A stretch of 64,000 nt of DNA from Cryptomeria japonica (Eukaryota; Streptophyta; Pinopsida; Cupressales; Cupressaceae), in the NCBI RefSeq assembly GCF_030272615.1, contig NC_081407.1, forward strand, positions 378,225,766 to 378,289,765. The letters run 5' to 3'. Of this stretch, positions 24,552 through 36,011 are shown in pieces; the first letter of the stretch is position 1; each line of letters starts with the position of its first letter. A program made the translations under genes and the position numbers. Under the pieces are notes generated by a model. It saw only the letters and a list, made by a program, of their open reading frames with translations, did no database searches and was not told the origin of the DNA.

Positions 24552-25000
24552 TTCTCCCCCCCTAGGTTCTGACTTACTCCTGGAAGTCGTAAGGCTAGAT
24601 GGAGAACATATCGTACGCATCAGCCCTGAAACTCATTCAACAAAGATCAAATTGCACATAGAAATCTTTCTATAATCAAATGAAATATTTTTGCAAAATC
24701 CTTTACAAACACCATTATCGATTGGCAAGATACATCTAAAACCATACATTCCTTAAAATATTCTAGGAATTATCCACAATCATAGGAGAGATACAAGAAC
24801 TTTCTTCCTTTCATTACACCAAATTAAAGCATTACAAGGAGGTAAATAACAATTACCATAATCATCTACCAAAAATGACAAGAAAACATGGCATCATAAC
24901 CAATTTCTGTTACCAATACATCTTTATCATAACATTTTATTGAATAGAACTAGCTTCAAATATCAGTTTCAACAACCAAATTAACTTTCATGAAATAAGA
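24552..25000 (-). mobile_element. Polypurine tract and internal stub of the same element
   Basis: TTCTCCCCCCCTAGG at 24552-24566 is the polypurine tract read from the opposite strand. The next bases, CTTACTCCTGGAAGTC, match those behind the chromovirus tract at 51884. After that the sequence stops resembling the chromovirus pol end and I see no chromodomain frame before the gap, so the element may be a different or degraded version. Confidence 0.6.
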
Positions 25001-25500
25001 NNNNNNNNNNNNNNNNNNNNNNNNNNNNNNNNNNNNNNNNNNNNNNNNNNNNNNNNNNNNNNNNNNNNNNNNNNNNNNNNNNNNNNNNNNNNNNNNNNNN
25101 NNNNNNNNNNNNNNNNNNNNNNNNNNNNNNNNNNNNNNNNNNNNNNNNNNNNNNNNNNNNNNNNNNNNNNNNNNNNNNNNNNNNNNNNNNNNNNNNNNNN
25201 NNNNNNNNNNNNNNNNNNNNNNNNNNNNNNNNNNNNNNNNNNNNNNNNNNNNNNNNNNNNNNNNNNNNNNNNNNNNNNNNNNNNNNNNNNNNNNNNNNNN
25301 NNNNNNNNNNNNNNNNNNNNNNNNNNNNNNNNNNNNNNNNNNNNNNNNNNNNNNNNNNNNNNNNNNNNNNNNNNNNNNNNNNNNNNNNNNNNNNNNNNNN
25401 NNNNNNNNNNNNNNNNNNNNNNNNNNNNNNNNNNNNNNNNNNNNNNNNNNNNNNNNNNNNNNNNNNNNNNNNNNNNNNNNNNNNNNNNNNNNNNNNNNNN
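25001..25500. other. Assembly gap, 500 N
   Basis: Exactly 500 unknown bases, probably a fixed-size placeholder. The true length is unknown and most of the element to the left is likely hidden here. Confidence 0.99.
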
Positions 25501-26109
25501 AAATATTATAGATATCAATTTAATTTTTATTTCAAATTTTTATTTTATTTTGAAATTGTCTTATTTACGAGATACATAATCACATCAATTTTATGTGATA
25601 CTTATTTTGATACTTAATTAATAGATCTTATTTTTGGTAATTTTTATTGTTGAATTAAAGAAAAATATACACAAACACAACAACCATTTATTTCATTTAT
25701 ATAAAAATATGAATACACAACAAATAAATTTAAGAGACTACGACTATAAAGTAGATAATTTTAGTCTATACAAGAATTCGAAAAATTAATATCAATCTTT
25801 CTTGTTTAAAAAAAAATTGAACTTAAAATTGCCTCAAAAGTAGCCAGCGTCTTTAAAATAATTTGATCACTAAATTTCAAGGAATATTCTTAAACATGTT
25901 ATTGTTTATCATCTGATCACATTTATTAATTGATCTAAATTCATAATGTTGGGTAAACAATACTCTTCAACATTATTCCATTGAATAGTGAAAACACAAT
26001 TTTTCCCTATAAGAGTAAAATAAATATCTAACACATTGACATGGATAGGATGTATTATATAAGATGGAGTAGATAAGGACCATTAGGATTTTTTGAGGCA
26101 ATAGCTCTA
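25501..26109. other. AT-rich sequence right of the gap
   Basis: Nothing recognised. It does not resume the chromovirus interior. Confidence 0.5.
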
Positions 26110-28030
26110 TAGGGGATGATTTAAAGGATGGAGGAGAGGGAATATGTGATAATGGTTGGGTATTTCATGCAACTTGTTGCCTCTTGTACAATGGGTTTGT
26201 TGTCCGGAAGTGGATCTTGTTGGTTTTCTACTTTCACCCTTGCTTTTGGGTTTTGTGGTTGCCCCTATCTTGAATCTCATTTACTCAAACCCTTTTTTTC
26301 CTTTGTCTATGACCAGAGGATTCCCTTCATTAGTTCACTAGGTGAGCCATTAGTGGGGGTGGAATTCCTCTTCTACGCTTTGCTCCACTTTGGGGGGTTG
26401 GTGGGTGTTGCACCATTATTGGTGGCCTTTCCCGCTTTGCTATTTTTTTGTGTTATTGTTGGCTAAGGCTTTGTTGTTACCTTTGGCTCTATGTCCCTTC
26501 ACTTCCCCCCATGTTTTTATCTTCTTCGAATGGTGCTTTTGTGGTTTATGTATTTCTCTTGGCCTTGTAGTGTTCGTGTGGTGATCTTGCATCTATTGAT
26601 GCTTTTCGTGTGCTCCTCTGGGGTTGGATCGGTGATGGGAGAGTTGTGGTTGGTGGCCCCTTCTTTTTGGTCACCTTTTTACATTCTTTGTGTTTTTTCA
26701 AGTGTGGACTCTCCTATTTTGTTTTGTTGGTCGTATAGAGAGGGGTTTGTCTTCTGAACAAGGGGGTGTCCTTTAGTGTCGTGGGCCTCTAGGTTGAGAT
26801 AGTATTGCCTTCCATTCAAGGAGGCTGGATTTTTTGTGTCCCTTCCTTCATGCCAAGGGTTTTGAAGGTGCTTCATTTTTTGTTCCTTTGAGTGACCTTT
26901 AGTGATGATCCTCTTAATGGGTGTTTTTTTGTGTTATTTAGGATGGTGTTTCTCTTCTAAGTGGTTATTGTTCTTGTGCTAAAGTGGGCAGACTTGGTAT
27001 TGGTGTTGAGGGTTGGTTACCTTGGGGGGTTTTAACTGAAGAGGGCTCTTTATGCTACATGCCTACTTTGGCATTGGGTTCCTACTGCTATTGGAGGGTG
27101 CTACCATTATTAAGGATATTTTATTCTACACCTCGCTCCCCCTTTGATCTGTGGTTCCTTACTGGGTTAATTCCTATTGGCAAGAGTTTTGAAGGTACTT
27201 CATTTTTTTTCCTTCGAGTTCAATCCTATGGAGGTGGATTTTGAAGCTACAGTGTTTAGTTACGCTCCTGTAGATGGATGTGCTGGGGGATTTTTATGTG
27301 TTCTTCAAAATGGTCTTTCTCTTCATGGTGGTTTCTCTCCTTGTGCCAAAGTGTTTCTCTTCTTCGTGGTTACCTTGGGGGTGTTTAACTAGAGAGGGAT
27401 CCTTATATTGTATGCCTTCTTTTGTGCTAGATTCTTTCTACTACTAGAGGACACTACCATTCGTGAGGATCTCCACTTCTAACCCTTTCTCCCCCTTTCA
27501 TGTGTGGTGCCTTGTTGGATTCATGCCTACAAGACCTCTCTTTCTATGTAGGTATTCGGGTCATTTTATTTCTAGATTATTTTCAATGGAATTTTCCCCT
27601 ATGTCTCTCCTTTCTAGGATGTTATTCCTTAATGTTCTTGTTGACAATTGACCTATTAAGTTGGCCTTGTTAGCAAAATGCTGCGAAATTCCTTCCAAAA
27701 TTTGTTGGTTGTTGCTTGGCCTATGGTTGGTTTGTTTCCAACTCATAGGAGGTTGTTAACAATATGGTTCAGGGCGAATTCCTAAACTAATCTATCTGAT
27801 TAGATGGTCTTGTGGTTTCAGGACTATGGTTCCTTCCAGTTATGGCTCGGGTCAAAAACCTCTCTTATAAAAAGGGTCTACCTTTTTGGGTGTTGTTTGG
27901 GTTGTCTCACTTCTTGTGAACTCTTCCCTTTTTCATGCCTTTGGGGTGACTTTTTCTAGTATGATCCTATCTTAATTTTTATTTTGTTATGGTATATGGG
28001 CCTATCCCACTTTTTTAATCAAAAAATGGA
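26110..28030 (+). repeat. GT-rich region with about 325-bp tandem repeats and LINE-like tail
   Basis: The phrase TTTTGAAGGTRCTTCATTTTTT occurs at about 26860 and 27186, and the flanking sequence is shared for several hundred bases. A third, more diverged copy continues near 27510. Other matched pairs are GTTACCTTGGGGGTGTTTAACT at 27370 with GTTACCTTGGGGGGTTTTAACT at 27015. The region ends with TATGGGCCTATCCCACTTTTTTAATCAAAAAA near 27995-28026, a plant LINE-style 3' end. The hydrophobic open frames here arise from GT-richness and shift from copy to copy, so I do not call genes. Best reading: a long repeated 3' untranslated region of a LINE. Confidence 0.5.
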
Positions 28031-29949
28031 TGAGATGTATTTGTAGAGTTTTTTTTAAAAAGAAGAAAAAAGCAAGCAAATACTAGTATATTAATTCAAG
28101 ATATAAACATTATAATACGAAAGTTAAAATGAAATCAATCACGCCCAGAGAGGAGAGAACATACTACAAGAAGGGAAACCACATAGATGATGGTAAACAT
28201 GTAGACCAAACCTAACCAGCTAGTAAGCTACAAAATGATTCTAAAAAATGAAGATGACAAAGACCATGGACCAATATGCTATATCTATCCTGGATATAAT
28301 AATTTATTAAACATGAAAATATGGAGACCATAAGCTATAACACCCCTAATAAATAGAGATAAACAAAACCCCAATTTTTAGTAGAGAGAGGAACTAGAAA
28401 GAGTTTGTATCCAAAGAACAATTTACTTAGAAAAATACTTGAAACCAAGCTTAAAAAAAGGCCCCTGGCTAGCTCAGAGCATTGTTTTCCCCCACTCCTT
28501 TGCGATCTACTTTTCCTCCCTAAGAGTACTTGTCACCAAACTTGTAATGCATAAAGAAATCCTTGGAGTCCTTTCTGAATCTTTCCTTAAGATGCGCATT
28601 CCCAATATTTCAATGACTCGACTGGTGTAGCATAAGACATTGGGGTGCATGAAAGAGTTGTTAAAAAAGAGTGGCCTTGGTTGGATAAATGATCTCCTAA
28701 AATCCCTATTTTTTGCAGTTGTTCGATTCAAGGTTGATCTTCATGGTATGAGATAACTTAGTATACTAGGGTTTCTTATTCAAGTTTTTCCTCAAAAAAT
28801 TTCCACACAATTGGCCCTTGTCGTAGAACAAATCATACTTTTTGTAGCCTTTTCAAAATTATCAACAAAAAATGAGAAGCAATTGAGACAACAAATGCAA
28901 CAAAGAACCATAATTTTGTAGTACATCAAATGTATTTGAGAAAAAGAAAGATACCACTTGAGAAGGGTAAATATTCCATAGGGCCTTAAGGAAAATTACA
29001 TCTTATATAATATCAGTGACAATTTCTCTTTATATCGCTATGAAATTCCATGAGAAGAATCATTTTATGTACTTTGGAGTGAAGGCCCCTAAGGTTGGAA
29101 ACTCCTAAACAATGAAGGAAACATAAATTATCAGGTTAAGAGGATTATATTACATGGTTCATGGTGAAAGGAAGCACCTAATGTAAGCAATAAGATGAAG
29201 CTAACATTGGCAACCTTTAATTCTTGAGAACCCCACATCTATACATTTGCAGATTCCTTAGAAATTATTTGGTTGAAAAACATAAACTGAATTGGAAGAA
29301 GGGAAAAACATTTACAAAAGAAAAGATGAAGCAAAGAATGGCCACCTAGTTTCCTCAAAAACATCACCTCTCTACATCCACACAATCCTTGAGATGTGAT
29401 GGTATGAGAGGAATATACTTTTGCACAAGAGAGGAATATTAACTATTTAGTAAAGATAGAGAAAGTTCTTTGAAGGTCCTAATTTTAGTGCATCCCATGA
29501 TATGATATCCTTCCCAACACCTTCACAAGGATTGCGAGAATGACATAAGAAGGCCTAATGTTGTCAAGCGATATACATGGCCTTTGATGTGACAAATCCA
29601 CTAGTTGAGCACCATCATTCCTAGGTAAAAATCATTAATTTAAAATTTAAGGAGATATTGGGATCCTTACTACATGCCACATCTAACACATAGCTTTGAT
29701 ACTTTAACTTTGAATCATCATTACCAAGCATTATTCCTAAGGATGACAACTTGCAAAGGAGAAAACTTGTTAGAAAGACTGATCAATGAGATATAGCTAA
29801 ATCTATTGGTTCTAAGGGTTAATATTTGTAAATCTCTTTCTTATTATGCCTAATTTCCGCTTTCACAATTCTACAATCTTTGTTAGCTAATGCATAAATA
29901 TAGTCATTAGCTTATCTAAAATAATATTTTATACTAAAATATTCAATCC
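28031..29949. other. AT-rich intergenic sequence
   Basis: No gene or pairable repeat found. Short minus-strand frames (for example 28507-28731) have no recognisable features. Confidence 0.45.
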
Positions 29950-30170
29950 TATGCAAGAGTGGCCACACCTCTTGAAGAACATTCCTTATTCTTCATAGGC
30001 TAAGGTAGGTTATACATCCCCTTCTTGCATATCCTTTATGTGTTGCAATTAATTTTTTATCCATTCCTTTCATCTCCCAAGCCTCCAAGCATATAATCCT
30101 CAGTCCCTATTATATGCTTTTGAGATTGGGTACGTTATTGGGATAAGAACAACAAATGTGCAACAAATAT
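29950..30170 (-). pseudogene. Remnant resembling the 5' end and upstream region of the F-box gene
   Basis: Forward-strand stretches match the region 63700-64000 in the same order: ATCCCCTTCTTGCATATCC with ATCCCCTTGTCCTGTGTATCC, CATTCCTTTCATCTCCCAA with CATTCTTTTCAGCTCCCAT, and TTGGGTACGTTATTGGGATAAGAACAAC with TTGAGTGCATTATTGGAATAAGAACAGC. The side corresponding to the F-box coding start (about 29950-30005) is only faintly similar and has a stop. It looks like a decayed paralogue that keeps upstream sequence better than coding sequence. Confidence 0.4.
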
Positions 30171-30673
30171 AAATTAAAATAAATAAGATAAGAAGATGCC
30201 TTTTAAATGAAGTATCTTATTGTGATTAGAGGAGCCAACTTAGAGTAAATATGCAGTAGATATAGATTAAAATAAAACTTAGCATAGCTATCTTTAATGT
30301 GTTAGGGTGGAGATCTATTACTTAGTGCTTTTTCTCTCAAGAATGATCCTATTAAATATAATTTCAAAACTAAAAGTTTGAGATGAGCATCATTAAGTTT
30401 TATATGAAAAATATGTTTCCTTAAAATTTTAAAATACTATATATTGACCTCAAATCTATGACAAAAAATTGAAACATTCAATCATTGAAACATAGGAAAA
30501 TTGAATCATTCAATCATTGAAACAACATGTAAAGTTTTAATTTATCACCTTTTATATTTAAATGAAAAATTGATTGTTCTTTACAAATCAAGATGCATAT
30601 CATATTTATTCAAATGTACACTAGGACTTCATAATTGACGAGACATTTCATCTTTTAAACCAAAAATTTAATC
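30171..30673. other. AT-rich sequence with a short tandem duplication
   Basis: Contains ATTCAATCATTGAAACA twice (about 30476 and 30508). Nothing else recognised. Confidence 0.4.
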
Positions 30674-31255
30674 TCAACTATTAACTATTCCTTGATCTCG
30701 TCTATTTTGTGTTCTTTCCAATTGTCTTCGTCTTCTTAGAAGAGATGTTAGTTCCTCTTGTGAATTATTATTTTCCATATGTTTTTGAGAATCAACATCC
30801 ATTATATTTTGAACTCTATCATTTGGTATTTGTAGCACACTATGTATTGTAATGGAATTCATCCCTTCAAAACTAACCTCAACATTCCCATTAGATTGAT
30901 GGTGAATTTGGACGTACTTACGATTGCACACCTGTATTTGTTGTCTTTATATCTCATTCAATTGGTTAGAATTCGTCATTATTTTCATTCTTCTCGATAT
31001 ATATTTTCCATCCTGAGATGTTCGTATAAGATGTGTTATAATGTTATCTTCATGTTCTCTCATTAACACATCTTTCTCTATCATTTTAGTTTCAACGATT
31101 CATTTCTTCTTATTTTTAAGCATCTGTTAATTGTTCACAGCAATCTCTCATATAATTTTGACCATATTCTTTCTCTTCTTCTTTTTGTTTCTCTTTAGTT
31201 GTAAGACTTATTACTTCCTCTTTTTGTGCATTTTCCATTTGTTCACATCATTTTT
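30674..31255 (-). pseudogene. Decayed reading frame, unidentified
   Basis: A single minus-strand frame can be followed for about 190 codons from near 31255 to TAA at 30674, interrupted by TGA, TAA, TGA and TAA but without an evident frameshift. The protein is rich in Glu, Lys, Asn and Gln, with HKEEVISLTTKEKQKEEERE at the start, a middle VCNRKYVQIHHQSNGNVEVS, and a basic end LLRRRRQLERTQNRRDQ. The first part looks helical. I recognise no domain. The open part alone (30931-30674) is 85 codons. All stops could come from Gln or Arg codons by C-to-T. Confidence 0.35.
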
Positions 31256-31719
31256 ATTAATAAAAGAAGGACATGCCTATACCTTAACAAAAAAGAAAAA
31301 ATGGGATAGGCTTGCACTAGAACAAGCTTCCACAAATGCATGTAGAGAGAAGAGCTCACAAGTAGTGAAATGATCTAGACAACACTAAAAAAACAAAACC
31401 CCTTTTTGAAAAGAGGCTTTTGATTATAGTCATAAAACATGGGAATCGAAGTCCCAAGAAAATGAGACTACCTAATCAAAATAGAAGGGGTTTAGGAACA
31501 CCTCAAACTATTATTTTAATAACCTCCCTTAGGCTACGATCAAACCAACCAAGGGGACAAACAATAAGAAACAAATTTTACAAGGCTTTCGACAACCTAG
31601 TACCAACATAGCTATCAAATAAACCAAATAGGGCTACCTCCATAGGTCAACTGTAAAGAAAAATAATGGGGAATAGATTCTGAATGAAGTAAAACATAGG
31701 GGGAATCATAGAGGTTTAG
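31256..31719. other. Intergenic sequence, possible LINE tail on the minus strand
   Basis: Read on the minus strand, GCCTATCCCATTTTTTC near 31300 resembles the tail at 27999. No coding match was found in the 400 bases upstream of it. Confidence 0.25.
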
Positions 31720-31965
31720 ATAGTGCATTCGACATGTTTGATAGAATGTTTCAAAGAGATGTCATCTCATGTAATGCAACAATTGCAAGATATGCACAAA
31801 ATGGATTTCCTGAAAAATCTTTCGAATCTTTCAAGCAAATTCAAAACAACAGATGTAGATTTGAACATCACAACCTTTGCCAGTTCCTCACGTGGTATGA
31901 ATGTCCACAAAGCATAATAGAATTTAGAATTTTCATGAGAAGTTATAGTTGGAAATGCTCCCACA
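31720..31965 (+). pseudogene. PPR gene fragment
   Basis: Encodes FDMFDRMFQRDVISCNATIA followed by RYAQNGFPEKSFESFKQIQ, then in a shifted frame ITTFASSSRGMNVHKA and EVIVGNAP. These match one full PLS-type PPR repeat and the start of the next (FDxMPQRDVISWNAMIAGYAQNGF, TTFASVL, VIVGNAL). The Trp of the conserved SWN block is changed to Cys. It has no start, no end and a frameshift, so it is a dead scrap. Confidence 0.75.
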
Positions 31966-31974
31966 GGCATGCAA

Positions 31975-32130
31975 TACAAAATGTTTTTATTTAGATTTTT
32001 AAATAAAGTTTTTTTTGCATGGACATAATAATTGTTCAATAAAGTTTTTTTTGCATAAAGTTTATTTTTTAATAAAGTCATTTTTTGCATGGGAATAATA
32101 ATTGTTTTTATTTAGATTTTTAAAATCTTT
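31975..32130. repeat. AT-rich direct repeat block
   Basis: TGTTTTTATTTAGATTTTTAA occurs at about 31980 and again near 32104. Between them, ATAAAGTTTTTTTTGCAT-type units are repeated three times. No coding content. Confidence 0.5.
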
Positions 32131-32149
32131 TAAAAACACAAACATCATT

Positions 32150-32455
32150 TAATAAGTCAAACTGGGAACACTTTTTTTCTTGTCTCTTCACACATATCTT
32201 ACAGTGCAGGGTTGATTTGCTCCTTTATATCTCTTGGCCACATCCCAATCGAAGGCATCTTTTTCTGTAATATTCTACAGGGCTTTTTGGTGGCATCATC
32301 TTCATGTTTCCAGATTTGCACTATCATGTTGTATGCTCTTGCATGAGCAATGTTGTACTCGCACTTTCATAATGTGCCACACCTCTTTGTATCTTGTAAC
32401 TGTTGATATATTTGATGTAATCCTCTTATATACATAGATAGTGTAAAATCTCACA
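32150..32455 (+). repeat. End of a Copia-type 5' LTR
   Basis: Ends ...ATCTCACA at 32455, directly followed by the primer site. The outer boundary is not clear and no matching 3' LTR was found downstream. Confidence 0.5.
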
Positions 32456-32468
32456 TGGTATCAGATCC
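32456..32468 (+). promoter_or_regulatory. Initiator-Met primer-binding site
   Basis: TGGTATCAGATCC directly after a CA dinucleotide is the standard plant Copia site with one base changed (GAGCC to GATCC). Confidence 0.7.
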
Positions 32469-33281
32469 ATTAGAGTGTCATTGGTTTGCTAATTGAGATA
32501 AATTGATGCTATTTGGTATTGTGTATTTTTGAGTTTTCTATTGTAGGTTATTATTGAAGCTTGATGGGTCAAATCTGAGGTTACCATTGGATTGAGGAGG
32601 ACCAAGAAAGTTATTTTTGCCTTTTGTTTCATCCCAATCGGACTTTGGAGGCGAAATCTAGAGGCATTTGAAGTTTGACGCTGTGGCGGAAATTTTCTAG
32701 AAATCATAATTTTGCAGGCATTTTTCAAATAGCGATATCTCACTCATCCGGACTCATTTTTTCAAGCAATTTTTTTTATTTTGGGGTAGAATTTCGTGAT
32801 CTGTACAATGGTGCAGGATTTTTCTATTTCTCAGATAAAGGTTTTTCAGAAATCATGAAATCTCAATTTTTACAACTTTGGAGGCTTCATTTGGGCTCAT
32901 ATGGACTTCTTTTCAGGTGCCATTTTTGTTGAAAGTGTATATTTTTTCATATACTTTCATAATCTGCCATTTGTTTGCAATAATTTTAAGTAAAAATTGT
33001 ACTTTCATTATTTGGCCATTTTTGGCATATTTGGTACTTGCATTTTGCTTGGACCTCAATTTAGATCACTAGCAGTATTTGTTGAAGTCTCTTAGATCTC
33101 ATTTTGAGAAGTTGTAAATTGAAATCAGAAGTCCACTTTGCCTTGTTTTTCAAGTGGCCTATTATACACGCACTACATATAAAGTGCCAAAATCATCTTT
33201 TTTGGGGGTACTTTGATTGAGTGAATTTGGGGGGCTGTCTCTTGTGCTTTTGTACTATTGTGTTCCTTCCTTTTTGCTGCT
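32469..33281 (+). other. Leader of the Copia-type element
   Basis: About 0.8 kb of untranslated leader between the primer site and the gag start, with no supported frame. Confidence 0.5.
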
Positions 33282-34220
33282 ATGGGTTCTTCTAAGTTTC
33301 CTCTCTTAACTCCTCATAATTATGCTACTTGGAAAATTGATGCATGGAGTAAACTTATGGAAAAAGGACTAACTTATTACATTGATGGAACTATTGTTGC
33401 TCCCACTGATCCTAAGGTTGATCCAGTTGGTCACTTGGATTGGCTCACTAAAAATATCATGGCAATTGGTACCTTAAGAAAGTATGTATCAAAGGATCTC
33501 ATTTTTCATATTGATAAATGTACTCTAATCAAGGATGCTTGGCAAAAGTTTCAAGACTTATATAATCAAGTTGATGAGATTAGGGGATATCAAATTGATA
33601 GTGATCTCACCATGTTGGATCCCAAGAACTTTGATACTATACAAGATTATGTCACTAAGGCAAATGTGTTGAGGGAACAACTCAAAGATTGTGGCATTGA
33701 TAAGAAGGATACTCAATTGATATTCAACTTGATAGGCAAGCTCCCACAAGAATATGCAGCATTTGTTTCTAGTTTCCAAACCCATAGTTTGACAATGGGT
33801 TCAAGCTACACAATGCCTACATTTGATGCTTTCAATGAAATGTTGATGATGGAACAAACTAAGTTTATAAGCATGGGCATTCTTAAGGCTTCTAAGTCTC
33901 AATCATTAGTGGCAAATCAAGGGAACAAAGGAAATCAAGGAAAGGACAACTCAAACAAGAAGAAATGGAAATCAAAGCGTAAGGACAAAGCATCATCCTC
34001 TCCACAACAAGGAGATACATCCTCTTCCAAGAGGGATAATTCACCAAAGAGGGAGAGACCTACTTGTGCCTATTGTAAAAATTTTGGTCATGAGGAGCAT
34101 CGTTGCCATTCTAAGAAGATTGATGAGCTCACACATATCATCAAAAAACATAACATTGATGTGCCTAATATCTACAAGAAGGATGATTCATCAACTTCCA
34201 CTTCCTCACATTCAAAATGA
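33282..34220 (+). CDS. Copia-type Gag
   Basis: The open frame begins at 33258, but ATG 33282 (MGSSKFPLLTPHNYATWK) is the better start because Copia Gags usually begin a few residues before the N/H-Y-x-x-W-K block. It has about 312 residues. A UBN2/gag-type helical domain fills the first two thirds (ending near EAFNEMLMMEQ-like sequence), then comes a Lys/Ser-rich linker and one zinc knuckle CAYCKNFGHEEHRC (about 34065-34106) of CX2CX4HX4C type. The gene is intact to TGA 34218-34220. The protease continues in the same frame directly after it, so this TGA (possibly CGA in the ancestor) may be a mutation inside a gag-protease polyprotein and not a genuine end. Confidence 0.85.
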   Translation: MGSSKFPLLTPHNYATWKIDAWSKLMEKGLTYYIDGTIVAPTDPKVDPVGHLDWLTKNIMAIGTLRKYVSKDLIFHIDKCTLIKDAWQKFQDLYNQVDEIRGYQIDSDLTMLDPKNFDTIQDYVTKANVLREQLKDCGIDKKDTQLIFNLIGKLPQEYAAFVSSFQTHSLTMGSSYTMPTFDAFNEMLMMEQTKFISMGILKASKSQSLVANQGNKGNQGKDNSNKKKWKSKRKDKASSSPQQGDTSSSKRDNSPKRERPTCAYCKNFGHEEHRCHSKKIDELTHIIKKHNIDVPNIYKKDDSSTSTSSHSK

Positions 34221-34676
34221 AAAGGGAAAGCGTTCATGGCTTCTACAAGTGGGAAGACTCGCTCTTTTGGAACAAGAAAAGGAAAAGCTCTATGTGCTAC
34301 TATTAGTCATGATTCAGAGAGATGGCTTCTAGATTCAGGGGCTTCTCATCATATGGCATCTTTACAGTCTATGTTCTCTACATTTGAGCCTTGTACCATG
34401 CCACAAATTTTGATGGGCAATCATACATATATAGATGTGATTGGGAAAGGATCTATTGACATTGGGGATAACTCCTTCAATGAGGTGTTGTGTGTACGCC
34501 ACTTGACAAACAATCTCCTTTCTATCTATCAAATCACACATGCCACAACTAAGAGAGTTGTGGAGTTCACACCTGAGTCAGTTTTCATTAGAGACTTGGA
34601 GACTAGAGCTATCATTGCGATAAAATTCCATGAGCACTATGAAGATTGTCAGAGAAAAGAAAAAGTCTTCTGTTAA
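34221..34676 (+). pseudogene. Copia-type protease region
   Basis: Same frame as Gag, open to TAA 34674-34676. It holds the aspartic protease motif WLLDSGASHHM (about 34324-34356), followed by the Copia-typical ILMGNHTYIDVIGKGSIDI and VRHLTNNLLSI blocks. The catalytic DSG is intact. The GAG-pre-integrase and integrase domains that should follow are absent. Confidence 0.8.
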
Positions 34677-35638
34677 CTTGAAAACAAAGAGCTTGAAGAT
34701 GATGATTCAAATTCTTTTCAGACATGCATGCAACCGAAGCTTGAAAATAACGATGAAGACATGCATAAAGAAGAATCCCTATAGTTTTCATTGCAGCTTG
34801 GTGTCTCAAGTCTTATGATGATGACTTTCTATGTGGAGAAGATATTCTCATTCACCCATCATCGACAGTTCAAGATGAAAATTTTTTCAAGGAAATCAAA
34901 GGTATAATACCTAGTGAACAATCTTGTATGGATATGCCCAATAGAGAAGGAAGCATAAGTAAAAGTTTGCAGAGATATTCTTTATCTTCAAAAATGGAGA
35001 CGTTTACTGAATTTCTAGATCAGCCTCAAGTGAAAGAATTTGAACCATCGAGAATCCACTCTTTATCATGCATGTCACCTGAGTATAAAGTTTTCAAATT
35101 TCATGAAGAGTGTGATGAAGAGGAATCATTGGGACAAGAGAGCACAAAAAGTAATGCAAATATCTATGTGAGGGTTGAATATGAAATCCATGTAGGTATA
35201 TCAATAAATATCCCTATTTTTATGGAATTGCAATCTATGCCTTATGAAGTATTCAAGGTTCAAAGAAATCCTCCTTTTGAATATTTGGATCAAGAAGACA
35301 TCCTTATTCAAGGGGATGGTTTTGGGAATTATACCGAAAATGCAGAGATAAATGAGGTAATGGATGATCTAATGAAGGAAATCAATGAAGTTAATTCTCA
35401 TAATGTTTGTATTTCAGATTGTTGTTTGAAGGCTTCAAATGATGACTTCTCCTATAGTAAAAGTGCGTACCTCAATCCTTTGTTTTCAAATGAGCGTATT
35501 TATACAGATGATTTTCAAGATGAAATTCTTGAACATGATTCAATGGTTATGTCTAATCAAGTTTCTTCCCATCATAGATTATATGAAGGTTGTCTGATTT
35601 GTATTGTAAACCAGACTATCAGAGGGATCTTCAAATAG
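34677..35638 (+). pseudogene. Unidentified acidic extension downstream of the Copia protease
   Basis: After TAA 34674 the frame continues for about 120 bases, then one frameshift leads into a frame that is open through 34928 to TAG 35636-35638 (236 codons from ATG 34928). The product is acidic and Ser/Asn-rich, with MSPEYKVFKFHEECDEEESL, an ENAEINEVMDDLMKEINEV segment and a Cys-containing stretch ISDCCLKASNDDFS. No integrase, RT or RNase H motif is present and I recognise no domain. Its position, directly behind protease where integrase should be, suggests it replaced pol. Alternative: a captured host exon series or another element's insertion. Confidence 0.5.
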
Positions 35639-36011
35639 AGGATATGGGTATGCTTGAGAATATTTCACAAATTGTCAATAAAGTTCAAAGTGGTACCCCA
35701 ATACTTGAAGAGAGCCTACAAATTTATGATGAGAGATGGTTGTTTGGTTCACTGTCCAAATTTTTTTCTCATCTTATACATGTTGATCTTGCCAGCTCAC
35801 TAATCTTACAGGTTTCACATGGACGCTCACCATATTTTTGCACAGGTGCCTAGTTCGGTCAGCCTATGAATGGTTTTGTATGAAGATCATGGAGAGCTTT
35901 GAGATGGGATTTGCCTACTATGTGCATAATTTAGTTATAAGTTTTGTTGTGTTCATCCCATTTTTGGTTTTTGTCCGATTTCTCTGGCTATTCCCTATGT
36001 TGTTTCTTCTT
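35639..36011 (+). other. Region between the acidic frame and the tRNA-like sequence
   Basis: Short overlapping frames, one hydrophobic (35838-36041), without recognisable features. Confidence 0.4.

Noticed and set aside
24988-25518. 176-codon minus-strand frame
   Set aside because: It is the run of N read as open sequence.
26128-27651. Hydrophobic open frames resembling membrane proteins
   Set aside because: They come from GT-rich tandem repeats, and the frame changes between repeat copies.
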